From the NCBI GenBank assembly GCA_035651955.1, contig DASRES010000069.1:146223-210222 (forward strand): a stretch of DNA of 64,000 nucleotides. The letters run 5' to 3'. Numbering within the stretch: the first letter of the stretch is position 1; every line of letters begins with the position of its first letter. Shown here piece after piece: positions 1-7,226 of the stretch. The translations under genes were made by a program, and so were the position numbers. The notes beneath the pieces were generated by a model. It saw nothing but the letters and a program-made list of their open reading frames with translations. It was not told the origin of the DNA and ran no database searches. The stretch comes from Acidimicrobiia bacterium. Its GTDB lineage: Bacteria > Actinomycetota > Acidimicrobiia > IMCC26256 > JAMXLJ01.

Positions 1-285
1 GCCGAGCGCTCTGGAGCTTCCCGTCCGGCAGAGGTGCCCGCGTCCCGCGTGGCACTGGTCGCACGCACCGCACGGCGCGCTCGGATCGACCGCGACCGCG
101 GTGCCGTCCGGCAACGTCCCCGCGTTCTCGTGCCCGAGCGTGACCGGCATCGGACCGAGCCGCGTGAGCGCGAGGTCCGAGCCGCAGATGCCCGCGGCAT
201 CGACGCGCACGCGCACGCCACCTCCGGACGGCTCGTCGACGTCGACGACCGTGATCCCGTGCTCGGTGTTGCGGACGGCCCGCAT
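1..285 (-). CDS. Zinc-dependent alcohol dehydrogenase, N-terminal part (cut by window edge)
   Basis: Reading leftward from an ATG at 285, an open frame of 95 codons runs off the start of the window. The translation is the GroES-like N-terminus of a medium-chain (MDR) dehydrogenase. It has the catalytic-zinc ligands C34 (in ICGSD) and H52/E53 (in GHENAG). The structural-zinc cysteines C72, C75, C78 and C86 follow in the usual C-x2-C-x2-C-x7-C spacing. The Rossmann half is missing because of the window edge, so the substrate cannot be judged. It is divergent from the LLM gene at 358, and the 72-bp gap holds a 13-bp tandem repeat. Confidence 0.85.
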   Translation of the reverse strand, partial: MRAVRNTEHGITVVDVDEPSGGGVRVRVDAAGICGSDLALTRLGPMPVTLGHENAGTLPDGTAVAVDPSAPCGACDQCHAGRGHLCRTGSSRALG

Positions 286-287
286 CC

Positions 288-313
288 GCCGGAGCTTACG
301 GCCGGAGCTTACG
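288..313. repeat. Perfect 13-bp tandem duplication in a divergent promoter region
   Basis: GCCGGAGCTTACG occurs twice back to back (288-300 and 301-313), directly upstream of the truncated alcohol dehydrogenase start and 45 bp before the LLM gene. It could be a duplicated regulator site or a recent slippage event; the sequence alone does not decide. Confidence 0.7.
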
Positions 314-357
314 CGGGCGGCGCGTCGCGTCGGCGGGTCGCACTACGGTCGCCCGTC

Positions 358-1197
358 GTGCGCCACGGGATCACCATGTTCATGACCGACCTGTCGATGG
401 GGCCCGTCGAGCTCGCGCGCGCGTGCGAGGAGCGGGGCTTCTCGTCGCTGTACATCCCCGAGCACACCCACATCCCGACGAGTCGGCGCACACCGCCGCC
501 GACGGGCGACGCCGAGCTGCGCGAGGAGTACAAGCGGACGCTCGACCCGTTCGTCGCGCTCGCCGCCGCCGCGACGGTGACGACGCGTCTGGTCCTCGGC
601 ACGGGCATCGCCGTCATCGCGCAGCACGAGCCGATCGTGACGGCGAAGGCGGTCGCCACGCTCGACCGGCTCTCGGGCGGCCGCTTCGTGCTCGGCGTCG
701 GGTTCGGCTGGAACCGTGAGGAGATGGAGGACCACGGCATCGACGTGTCGCGTCGCCGCGCCCGTGTCCGCGAGCACGTGCTCGCGATGCAGCGCCTGTG
801 GCGTGACGACGTCGCGTCGTTCGACGGCGAGTTCGTGCGCTTCGAGCCGAGCTGGTCGTGGCCGAAGCCCGTCCAACGGCCCGGTCCACCGGTGCTCGTC
901 GGTGGGGCGCCCGGTGCCAAGCTCTTCGCGCACGTCGCCGAGTACGGCGACGGCTGGATCCCCATCGGCGGTTCCGGCATCCGCGCCGCGCTTCCCGACC
1001 TCCACCGCGCCGCCGAGCGCGCGGGGCGCGATCCGGCGACGTTGCGCGTCGTGCCGTTCGGCGTGCTCCCGGATCCCGGGAAGCTCGAGTACTACGCGTC
1101 GCTGGGGATCGACGAGGTCGTCCTGCGCGTCCCGTCGGCCGGCGCGGACACGGTGCTGCGCGTGCTCGACGACCACGCCGCGCTCGTGACGCGCTGA
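358..1197 (+). CDS. LLM class flavin/F420-dependent oxidoreductase (TIGR03619-like)
   Basis: This 279-residue protein has a luciferase-like monooxygenase TIM barrel. The start is placed at GTG 358, because the protein then begins with the family-typical 'RHGITMF' strand and continues into PVELARACEERGF and PEHTHIP. Further family landmarks are LSGGRFVLGVGFGW, the middle 'PKPVQ...PPVLVGG' segment and 'YGDGWIP'. Members commonly use coenzyme F420 or FMN to oxidise or reduce small organic substrates; the substrate here is unknown. It is transcribed away from the alcohol dehydrogenase at 1-285 and converges on the AhpD-like gene at 1214. Longer upstream readings in the same frame lack family similarity. 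Confidence 0.85.
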   Translation: MRHGITMFMTDLSMGPVELARACEERGFSSLYIPEHTHIPTSRRTPPPTGDAELREEYKRTLDPFVALAAAATVTTRLVLGTGIAVIAQHEPIVTAKAVATLDRLSGGRFVLGVGFGWNREEMEDHGIDVSRRRARVREHVLAMQRLWRDDVASFDGEFVRFEPSWSWPKPVQRPGPPVLVGGAPGAKLFAHVAEYGDGWIPIGGSGIRAALPDLHRAAERAGRDPATLRVVPFGVLPDPGKLEYYASLGIDEVVLRVPSAGADTVLRVLDDHAALVTR

Positions 1198-1213
1198 CGA
1201 GTCCCTCGGAGCG

Positions 1214-1693
1214 TCAGGCCCGCCGGCTCGGATCGTCGATCTGGAGAACCTGCAGCAGACGGCCCAGCGCGAGGAACGTCGCGATGCAGATCGTCAGGTC
1301 GAGGACCTCGTCGTCGGCGAAGGCGGATCGCAGCCGCGCGAAGAAGGCGTCGTCGATCGCGAGGTGGTCGAGCACGAACCGCTCGGCGTACTCGATCGCG
1401 AGCTTCTCCCGCTCGGTGTACGCGTCGTGATCGTGGTACTCGGCGACGTGGTCGTACAGGGCCTCGTCGACGCCTTGCTGCACCAACGATGCAGCACGGA
1501 AGTTGAGTCAGATCGGGCAGTCGTTGAGCTGCGCGACGCGCATCCGGGCCGCTTCGCGCTCACGCGCCGGGAGCCTGCTCTTCTTGTACGCAGCGTCGAC
1601 GAGCTGGCCGATCGCGCTGCCCATCTCGGGCCGCAGCGACCACACCATCGCGGCGTCGCCACCATCACCGTGCGGGATGTCGATGCGCGCCAT
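1214..1693 (-). CDS. AhpD/carboxymuconolactone-decarboxylase-family selenoprotein (CxxU, UGA recoded)
   Basis: Two open segments in the same minus-strand frame are separated by one UGA at 1510-1508. Read through, they give a 159-residue AhpD/CMD-like protein from ATG 1693 to the stop at 1214. The family core is intact: an RExEAARMRVAQLND helix, the redox motif C59-P-I-[UGA62], then LNFRAASLV and the EREKLAIEYAERF helix. The UGA sits exactly where the second cysteine of CxxC belongs. A strong hairpin follows 20 nt later (separate entry). AhpD relatives act as thiol-disulfide peroxidase partners, and AhpD-like selenoproteins are known from other bacteria. An alternative is a nonsense mutation of TGC or TGT or a sequencing error. 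The conserved downstream half and the hairpin argue against that. It lies 25 nt after a zinc-ribbon gene and probably shares its transcript. Confidence 0.87.
1473..1499 (-). promoter_or_regulatory. SECIS-like hairpin downstream of UGA in the AhpD-like gene
   Basis: On the minus strand the 9-nt arm UGCUGCAUC (1496-1488) pairs with GGUGCAGCA (1484-1476). All pairs are Watson-Crick except one U-G. The apical loop is GUU (1487-1485). Beyond a G-A mismatch, two more C-G pairs extend the stem (1499-1498 with 1474-1473). Twenty nucleotides separate the UGA (1510-1508) from the loop. This matches the bacterial SECIS rule of a short-distance stem-loop with G among the first loop bases. Function is inferred, not shown. 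Confidence 0.78.
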
Positions 1694-1718
1694 CCCGAGA
1701 GCGTACGGCGCCGCGCGC

Positions 1719-2333
1719 TCAGACGTGGTCGCGGACCAGGTCACGCAGCTGCTCGGCCGCGTCGAGCACGTCGCCGACGGGCGCGACCTCGGCCAGCAGC
1801 GTCTCGAGCCGACCCGCGGAGTCGACGATCCGCTGCCACGTCCCGGCATCGAAACCCCAGGGGGCAGCGTAGGAACGGACGGCCTCCGCCGCAGTGACGA
1901 GGTCGCGCGCGACGTTCTCGTTGTCGGGTCGGTGCGCGAGGCGGTCCGCGACGTCGTGCAGACGCGACAGCGCCTCCATCGCGGCCTCGTCGTCGCCGTC
2001 CCCGTCCTCGGCGTCGGCCGGTTCGAGCGCGAGGTCGTCGTCGGCGATCGAACCCGCCTCCTCCAGCGCGTCGTCGACCCGCGCTTCCTCCGCGGCAGGG
2101 ACGACGAGCAGCGGGCCCGCCTCCCACCGGTACGCGATCCCCGCGTCGCGGAGCGCGTCGGTCAGCGCGGCGCGCCGGATCGGGTCCAGGTTCGCGAGGT
2201 CGTACTCGAGCTCCTCGGCGTGGAGTGGGATGTCGCGCGGCCACGGGAACGCGGTCGACTCCGTGTGGCACGCGCTGCAGCGCTCCCACGTGGTGAGGTC
2301 CGTCCCGCAGACCGGGCAGATTCCCGTCTTCAC
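1719..2333 (-). CDS. Zinc-ribbon protein of unknown function
   Basis: I do not recognise a named family for this 204-residue protein. It starts with a four-cysteine zinc ribbon: C6-P-V-C9 and C19-S-A-C22. A short WPRDIPLH region follows, then a segment LDPIRRAALTDALRDAGIAYRWE resembling a small substrate- or nucleic-acid-binding fold. Next comes a very acidic linker (about residues 95-115) and a helical C-terminus that probably packs as a bundle. The GTG start overlaps the stop of the upstream dehydrogenase (GTGA). It precedes the AhpD-like selenoprotein by 25 nt, suggesting a three-gene unit. The role could be regulatory or scaffolding; no function is assigned. Confidence 0.75.
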   Translation of the reverse strand: MKTGICPVCGTDLTTWERCSACHTESTAFPWPRDIPLHAEELEYDLANLDPIRRAALTDALRDAGIAYRWEAGPLLVVPAAEEARVDDALEEAGSIADDDLALEPADAEDGDGDDEAAMEALSRLHDVADRLAHRPDNENVARDLVTAAEAVRSYAAPWGFDAGTWQRIVDSAGRLETLLAEVAPVGDVLDAAEQLRDLVRDHV

Positions 2334-3292
2334 GGCGCGGCCTCGATGACGCGGATCGGCGACCCGGCGAGGAACGCAGCGATGTCCTCGACCGCGTCGC
2401 CGTAGAAGATCCTGTACGTGTCGTCGGTGACGTAGCCGAGGTGCGGGGTCAGGACGACGTTCACCATCGTGCGGAGCGGATGATCCGGCGGGAGCGGCTC
2501 CTCGTCGAACACGTCGAGCGCCGCGGTCGCGATCGTGCCGTCGCGCAGCGCGTCGATCAGTGCACGCTCGTCCACGATCGGGCCGCGCGACGTGTTCACG
2601 AGCAACGCGCTCGGTCGCATCATCGCGAGCTCGCGCGCGCCGACCAGACCACGGGTCCGGTCGCTCAGCACGAGATGGATCGAGAGCACGTCGGCGCGCG
2701 CGAACAGCTCGTCCTTGTCGACGCGCGTGACGCCACGGACCTGGGCGCAACGCTCGTCCGTGAGGTTCTGGCTCCAGGCGATGACATCCATCCCGAACGC
2801 GTCGCCGACGCGCGCGACGAGCGCGCCCAGACGGCCGAGTCCGAGCACCGCGAGCGTCCTGCCGCGCACGCTCGACCCGACGGTCCGTTGCCACGCGCCC
2901 GCCCGGATAGCAGCGTCCTCCGTCGGGATGTGGCGGAGGGCCGCGAGGATCAGGCCCCAGGTGAGCTCGGCCGTCGGCGCGATCGTGCCGCCCGTGCCGC
3001 ACACCAGGACGCCGCGCGTGGCCGCCGCGCGGACGTCGATCGCCGCGTTGAACGGTCCCGTCGTGACGAGCAGCCGCAGACCGGGCAGGCGCTCGAGCAG
3101 GTCGCGACCGAACGCGGTCCGCTCGCGCATCGCGACGACGACGTCGAACGGTGCGAGCCGCGCGGCAAGGTCGTCGACGTCGGCGACGTGGTCGTGGAAG
3201 AACTCGACGTCCGTTCCCCGCGGGAGTGACGACCAGTCGGCCATGACGGCGGCCGCGCGTTGGTAGTCGTCGAGCACCGCGACCCGGGCCAC
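2330..3292 (-). CDS. D-isomer specific 2-hydroxyacid dehydrogenase
   Basis: This 320-residue protein is of the D-2-hydroxyacid dehydrogenase/phosphoglycerate dehydrogenase family. It interconverts 2-hydroxy and 2-oxo acids with NAD(P)H. Visible landmarks are the N-terminal VAVLDDYQ strand, the Rossmann motif VLGLGRLGALVARVG, the LVNTSRGPIVDE signature with the substrate-binding arginine region, ALDVFDEEPLP with the catalytic Glu, and the TPHLGYVT histidine. The start is set at GTG 3292, since homologues begin with this first strand; another GTG at 3322 would add ten residues without family similarity. It is first in a likely operon with the zinc-ribbon and AhpD-like genes. The exact substrate is unknown. 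Confidence 0.87.
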   Translation of the reverse strand: MARVAVLDDYQRAAAVMADWSSLPRGTDVEFFHDHVADVDDLAARLAPFDVVVAMRERTAFGRDLLERLPGLRLLVTTGPFNAAIDVRAAATRGVLVCGTGGTIAPTAELTWGLILAALRHIPTEDAAIRAGAWQRTVGSSVRGRTLAVLGLGRLGALVARVGDAFGMDVIAWSQNLTDERCAQVRGVTRVDKDELFARADVLSIHLVLSDRTRGLVGARELAMMRPSALLVNTSRGPIVDERALIDALRDGTIATAALDVFDEEPLPPDHPLRTMVNVVLTPHLGYVTDDTYRIFYGDAVEDIAAFLAGSPIRVIEAAP

Positions 3293-3414
3293 GGACCGAA
3301 CGTAGCCGCGAGCCGTCGGCACGTCCGGCGCCGCCTCGGGAGCGGCGAAAGCGCGGTGCTAACTTCCGCGGCTCCGGCACCCACAACGACGTACGAGCGA
3401 GCGAGGGCTTCAGC

Positions 3415-4320
3415 GTGGCCGAATTCCTGAAGGGCAAGTCGATCGCGGTCACGGGCGCGGGACGGGGCATCGGCCGCGCAGTTGCGCTGCTGTGCGCGGC
3501 GGAGGGCGCCAACGTCGTCGTCGCCGACTACGGCGTCGGCATGGCCGGCGAGGACCCGACCAGCGAGGTCGCCGACGCCGTCGTCAAGGAGATCACCGAC
3601 GCCGGTGGCAGCGCGGTCGCGGTCGCCGACAGCGTCACGCGGATGGAGGGCGGCGAGCGGATCGTGCAGACCGCCGTCGACAACTGGGGCAGCATCGACG
3701 GCGTCGTCTGCGTCGCGGGCATCCTGCGCGAGCGGATGCTCTTCAACATGAGCGAGGACGAGTTCGACCCGGTCGTCGAGACGCACCTGAAGGGCACCTT
3801 CACGGTCTTCCGCGCCGCGGCCGCGCGCATGAAGCAGCAGCAGTCCGGCACGCTCATCGGGTTCACGTCCGGCGCGTACGCAGGCAGCGTGGCGCAGGCG
3901 AACTACAGCGCGGCGAAGGGCGGCATCGTGTCGCTCGTGCGCAGCGCGGCCGTCGGCATGTACCGCTACAACGTCACGGCCAACTGCATCGCGCCGATCG
4001 CGCGCACGCGCATGTCCGCGAACGTGCCGATGGAGCTCGCGGAGAACGGCGAGCCCGAGGACGTCGCGCCCATCGTCGCGTACCTCCTGTCCGACTCCGC
4101 TCGGCACATCACCGGCCAGGTGTACACGGCGGTCGGCGGGAAGATCGCGGTGTGGAACCAGCCCCGTGAGCTGCGCGCCATGTACAAGGACGGCCGCTGG
4201 ACCCCCGAGGAGATCGCGGCACGCCTCGACTCGACGGTCGGTCAGGAGCGCATGGCGATGATCGACCGGCTCGAGGCGATGCGGCAGGCGGCGGCGTCGG
4301 GCGAGAAGCCCAACGCCTGA
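3415..4320 (+). CDS. SDR-family oxidoreductase, Rv3548c-like (steroid C/D-ring cluster)
   Basis: This 301-residue short-chain dehydrogenase is longer than the usual 250. It has the cofactor motif TGAGRGIG (residues 14-21), a CVAG segment in place of NNAG, and the catalytic Y-S-A-A-K. Its C-terminus contains the unusual HITGQVYTAVGGKIAVWNQPRE stretch and a further helical tail. That tail and the overall length match, from memory, M. tuberculosis Rv3548c of the KstR2 regulon, whose exact reaction is not settled. The GTG start is 9 nt upstream of GAATTC with a weak ribosome site. fadE30 follows after 9 nt, so the two are probably cotranscribed. A TAACTT box near 3360 could be the -10 element. 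Confidence 0.88.
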   Translation: MAEFLKGKSIAVTGAGRGIGRAVALLCAAEGANVVVADYGVGMAGEDPTSEVADAVVKEITDAGGSAVAVADSVTRMEGGERIVQTAVDNWGSIDGVVCVAGILRERMLFNMSEDEFDPVVETHLKGTFTVFRAAAARMKQQQSGTLIGFTSGAYAGSVAQANYSAAKGGIVSLVRSAAVGMYRYNVTANCIAPIARTRMSANVPMELAENGEPEDVAPIVAYLLSDSARHITGQVYTAVGGKIAVWNQPRELRAMYKDGRWTPEEIAARLDSTVGQERMAMIDRLEAMRQAAASGEKPNA

Positions 4321-4329
4321 CGTTCCGTC

Positions 4330-5529
4330 ATGGCGGGCACGCTGGACGACGAGGCGTTCCGCGCCGAGATCCGCAACTGGTTGGAGGCCAACCTCGTCGG
4401 CGAGTTCGCCGAGCTGCGCGGCGCGGGCGGTCCCGGCGCCGAGCACGAGCGCTTCGAGGGCCGCCTCGCGTGGGAGCGCCATCTCGCCGCGAACGGGTGG
4501 AACTGCGTCGGCTTCCCGAAGGAGCACGGTGGTCGCGGGCTGAGCCTGGCGCAGCAGGTCATCTACCACGAGGAGTACGCGCGCTCGCGTGCCCCGGCGC
4601 GCGTCGGCATCGTCGGTGAGGGGCTGCTCGGTCCGACGCTCATCGCGTTCGGGACGGCCGAGCAGCAGCGTCGGTTCCTGCCCGGGATCGTGAACGCGAC
4701 CGAGCTGTGGTGCCAGGGGTACTCCGAGCCGAACGCCGGTTCCGATCTCGCGAACGTGCAGACGCGGGCCGAGCGCGACGGCGACGAGTGGGTCGTGTCC
4801 GGGCAGAAGGTGTGGACCTCGCTCGCGCAGTGGGCCGACTGGTGCTTCGTCGTCTGCCGGACCGATCGCGAGCTGCCGCGTCATCGCGGCCTGTCGTACC
4901 TGCTCGTGCCGATGCGCCAGCCCGGGATCGAGATCCGGCCCATCGTCCAGATCACCGGGACGTCCGAGTTCAACGAGGTCTTCTTCGACGGCGCGCGTAC
5001 CGCCGCGGAGAACGTCGTCGGCGAGGTGAACGGTGGCTGGCGCGTCGCGATGGGAACGCTCGCGTTCGAGCGCGGCGTGTCGACGCTGGGACAGCAGCTC
5101 AACTTCAAGAGCGAGCTCGACCGCATCATCGCGAGCGCGCGGGCGAACGGGCGCGCGCGCGATCCCGTCGTCCGGCAGGCGCTGGCACGCTCGTGGAGCG
5201 AGCTCGAGATCATGCGGCTGAACGCGCTCCGCACGCTCGCGCGCATGGAGGACAACGCGCTCAGCCGCGAGGGGATGATCACGAAGCTGTACTGGGCGAG
5301 CGTGCACCGCCGTCTCGGTGAGCTCGCGGTCGACGTCCTCGGTGCCGACGGGATGGTCGCGGGCGCGGCGGGCGTGACCGGCGAGCGCTACCCGATCAGC
5401 GACGCGCAACGGCTGTTCCTGTGGACGCGCGCCGACACGATCTACGGCGGGTCGAACCAGATCCAGCGCAACCAGATCGGCGAGCGCGCGCTCGGCCTAC
5501 CGCCCGAACCGAAGGTGGTGAAGACGTGA
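4330..5529 (+). CDS. fadE30: Acyl-CoA dehydrogenase FadE30 (HIP-CoA dehydrogenase)
   Basis: This 399-residue FAD-dependent acyl-CoA dehydrogenase is strongly reminiscent of mycobacterial FadE30 along its whole length. Shared features include an N-terminal LRGAGGPGAEHERFE segment, ELWCQGYSEPNAGSDLANV, VVSGQKVWTSLAQ, RPIVQITGTSEFNEVFFD, FERGVSTLGQQ and the C-terminal DTIYGGSNQIQRNQIGERALGLP. FadE30 dehydrogenates the CoA thioester of the bicyclic HIP intermediate left after steroid A/B-ring removal, starting C/D-ring breakdown. It sits between the Rv3548c-like SDR and ipdF, overlapping ipdF by 4 nt. The HIP-CoA ligase gene fadD3, its usual partner, is not in this window. Confidence 0.92.
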   Translation: MAGTLDDEAFRAEIRNWLEANLVGEFAELRGAGGPGAEHERFEGRLAWERHLAANGWNCVGFPKEHGGRGLSLAQQVIYHEEYARSRAPARVGIVGEGLLGPTLIAFGTAEQQRRFLPGIVNATELWCQGYSEPNAGSDLANVQTRAERDGDEWVVSGQKVWTSLAQWADWCFVVCRTDRELPRHRGLSYLLVPMRQPGIEIRPIVQITGTSEFNEVFFDGARTAAENVVGEVNGGWRVAMGTLAFERGVSTLGQQLNFKSELDRIIASARANGRARDPVVRQALARSWSELEIMRLNALRTLARMEDNALSREGMITKLYWASVHRRLGELAVDVLGADGMVAGAAGVTGERYPISDAQRLFLWTRADTIYGGSNQIQRNQIGERALGLPPEPKVVKT

Positions 5530-6311
5530 CAGTCCCGAGTGTCCCGCCGTACCCCGAAGGTCACCACCTCCTCGACGGGAAGGTCGTGCTGATCACCGCG
5601 GCGGCCGGGACCGGCATCGGCTTCGCGACCGCGAAGCGCTGCGTCGAGGAGGGCGCGACGGTCGTCGTCAGCGACAAGCACGAGCGGCGGCTCGAGGAGG
5701 CGGCCGAGCAGCTCGGGCACATCATGGGCATCCGCCCGCTCGCGCTGCCGTGCGACGTGACCGACGAGAGCTCCGTCCAGGCGATGTTCGCGGCGACAGT
5801 CGCCGCGCACGGGCGCATCGATGTCCTCGTCAACAACGCGGGGCTCGGAGGCACCGAGAACATCGTCGACATGACCGACGAGCAGTGGAGCGCGGTGCTC
5901 GACGTGACGCTCAACGGCACGTTCCGTTGCACGCGCGCCGCGCTGCGCCTCATGCAGTCGGCGCGCTCGGGCGTCATCGTGAACAACGCGTCGGTGCTCG
6001 GCTGGCGGGCGCAGGTCGGCCAGGCGCACTACGCGGCGGCCAAGGCCGGCGTCATGGCGCTCACGAGGACCGCGGCCGTGGAGTCGGCACCGTACGGCGT
6101 GCGCGTCAACGCGGTGTCGCCGAGCCTGGCGATGCACCCGTTCCTGTCGAAGGTCATCAGCGAGGAGACACTCGGCGAGCTCGAGCGCCAAGAGATGTTC
6201 GGGCGCTCGGCCGAGCCGTGGGAGGTCGGCAACGTGATCGTCTTCCTCGCCAGCGAGTACTCGTCGTACATGACGGGCGAGATCGTCTCCGTCAGCAGCC
6301 AGCACCCGTGA
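5526..6311 (+). CDS. ipdF: SDR dehydrogenase IpdF (5-hydroxy indene-carboxyl-CoA step)
   Basis: This 261-residue SDR starts at GTG 5526, overlapping the fadE30 stop. The cofactor motif is TAAAGTGIG rather than the classical TGxxxGIG. NNAGLGG and the catalytic Ser-Tyr-Lys set (NNASVLGWRAQ, H-Y-AAAK) follow, and the protein ends SYMTGEIVSVSSQHP. The odd glycine motif and the S-Q-H-P end are the signature of M. tuberculosis Rv3559c as I remember it, which is named IpdF. IpdF acts on the 5-hydroxyl of the seven-carbon-ring CoA ester before EchA20 cleaves the D ring. Naming relies on recall, and a neighbouring KstR2-regulon SDR could have been given the name instead. Confidence 0.85.
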   Translation: MTVPSVPPYPEGHHLLDGKVVLITAAAGTGIGFATAKRCVEEGATVVVSDKHERRLEEAAEQLGHIMGIRPLALPCDVTDESSVQAMFAATVAAHGRIDVLVNNAGLGGTENIVDMTDEQWSAVLDVTLNGTFRCTRAALRLMQSARSGVIVNNASVLGWRAQVGQAHYAAAKAGVMALTRTAAVESAPYGVRVNAVSPSLAMHPFLSKVISEETLGELERQEMFGRSAEPWEVGNVIVFLASEYSSYMTGEIVSVSSQHP

Positions 6312-6330
6312 CCGCGCACCCGATCGTTCT

Positions 6331-6369
6331 GTGAAGCGTCAGCCACACAATGTGTGTCTGACGGTTCAC
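6331..6369. repeat. 39-bp palindromic repeat, copy 1 (convergent terminator position)
   Basis: The arms GTGAAGCGTCAG and CTGACGGTTCAC pair with one mismatch and flank a CACACA-A-TGTGTG core. It sits between the 3' ends of ipdF and the minus-strand SDR, where a bidirectional terminator would be expected; the flanks are TTCT on one side and GGAAT on the other. Similar elements are at 35347, 46437 and 56481. Confidence 0.8.
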
Positions 6370-6383
6370 GGAATGCTGGGTCG

Positions 6384-7166
6384 TCACGCGTTGCTGGCGT
6401 CCATGTAGGCGGGCTTCTCGCCGCCGCCGTGGACGACGAGGTTCTCGCCGGTGACGTAGCGGGCGAGCGGCGACGCGAGGAACAGGCACACGTCGGCGAT
6501 GTCGTCGGGGTCCGCCATCCGGCCGACCGGGATCGTCCGGCCGACCGCGGCGATGCCCTCCTCGTCGCCGTAGAAGAGGTGGGCCTGCTCGGTGCGGATG
6601 AGCCCCGCGGTCAGGCAGTTGACGCGCACCTTCGGGGCCCACTCGACCGCGAGCGTTTGCGTCAGGTTGACGAGCCCGGCCTTCGCAGCGCCGTACGCGG
6701 CGCTGTTCGGCGACGGGCGGATGCCGCTCACGCTGCCGATGTTGACGATGCATCCGCCGCTCTCCTGCGCCTGCATCACCGCGTTGACGCGCTGCGCGAA
6801 GACGAGCGGCGCGATGAGGTTCAGCGTGATGATCGACGTCGTGAACTTCGGCGACGCGGTCGACGAGTCGGCGGGCGGCGCACCGCCCGCGTTGTTGACG
6901 AGCACGTCGATGCGACCGTGCTGCTCCATCGTGAAGGCGACCACGCCGTCGACCTGATCGGGGTCGCGCACGTCTGCCGCGACGAACGACGCGGGACGGC
7001 CGCCGCCCACCGGTAGCTGCTCGGGCTCGTGCCTGCAGCACACGACGACGTGCGCGCCCGCCTCCAGGAACCGGCGTGAGATCCCCGCACCGACGCCCCG
7101 ACACCCGCCGGTGACGATCACGACCTTCCCGGTGAAGTCGAGCGGATCGGGACGCGCGGTCGGCAT
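6384..7166 (-). CDS. SDR-family oxidoreductase
   Basis: This 260-residue classical SDR has the cofactor motif TGGCRGVGAGIS, NNAGGAP, the catalytic serine in NIGSVSG and Y-GAAK. It ends in a VTGENLVVHGGGEKPAYMDA tail. It is placed tail-to-tail with ipdF and head-to-head with echA20, at the position corresponding to a second SDR in mycobacterial KstR2 regulons. It is therefore likely to act on a ring-cleavage intermediate. The start ATG 7166 leaves 60 bp to the echA20 start, which contains the candidate operator at 7198, so both genes may share control. The substrate is inferred from context only. Confidence 0.82.
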   Translation of the reverse strand: MPTARPDPLDFTGKVVIVTGGCRGVGAGISRRFLEAGAHVVVCCRHEPEQLPVGGGRPASFVAADVRDPDQVDGVVAFTMEQHGRIDVLVNNAGGAPPADSSTASPKFTTSIITLNLIAPLVFAQRVNAVMQAQESGGCIVNIGSVSGIRPSPNSAAYGAAKAGLVNLTQTLAVEWAPKVRVNCLTAGLIRTEQAHLFYGDEEGIAAVGRTIPVGRMADPDDIADVCLFLASPLARYVTGENLVVHGGGEKPAYMDASNA

Positions 7167-7197
7167 GGCGCGTCGTTCTAGCACCGGCCCGGCGGAT

Positions 7198-7212
7198 CTG
7201 ACGGTGCGTCGG
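7198..7212. promoter_or_regulatory. Candidate operator (CTGAC palindrome) and -10 box of echA20
   Basis: CTGACGGTGCGTCGG is a one-mismatch copy of the CTGAC-N5-GTCAG palindrome seen repeatedly in this window. A TAGCCT hexamer follows at 7214-7219 and the echA20 ATG lies 7 nt beyond it, implying a leaderless or nearly leaderless transcript. An operator placed between -35 and -10 suggests repression. Confidence 0.6.
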
Positions 7213-7226
7213 ATAGCCTCACGACG

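Noticed and set aside
1214..1693. Pseudogene interpretation of the AhpD-like locus
   Set aside because: Only one stop, at a catalytic Cys position, with an intact downstream half and a SECIS-like hairpin; decay would be expected to leave other lesions.
2950..5409. An 819-codon open frame on the minus strand across the fadE30 region
   Set aside because: Its translation is Arg/Asp/Ala-rich low-complexity typical of the antisense of GC-rich genes, and it covers three well-supported genes.
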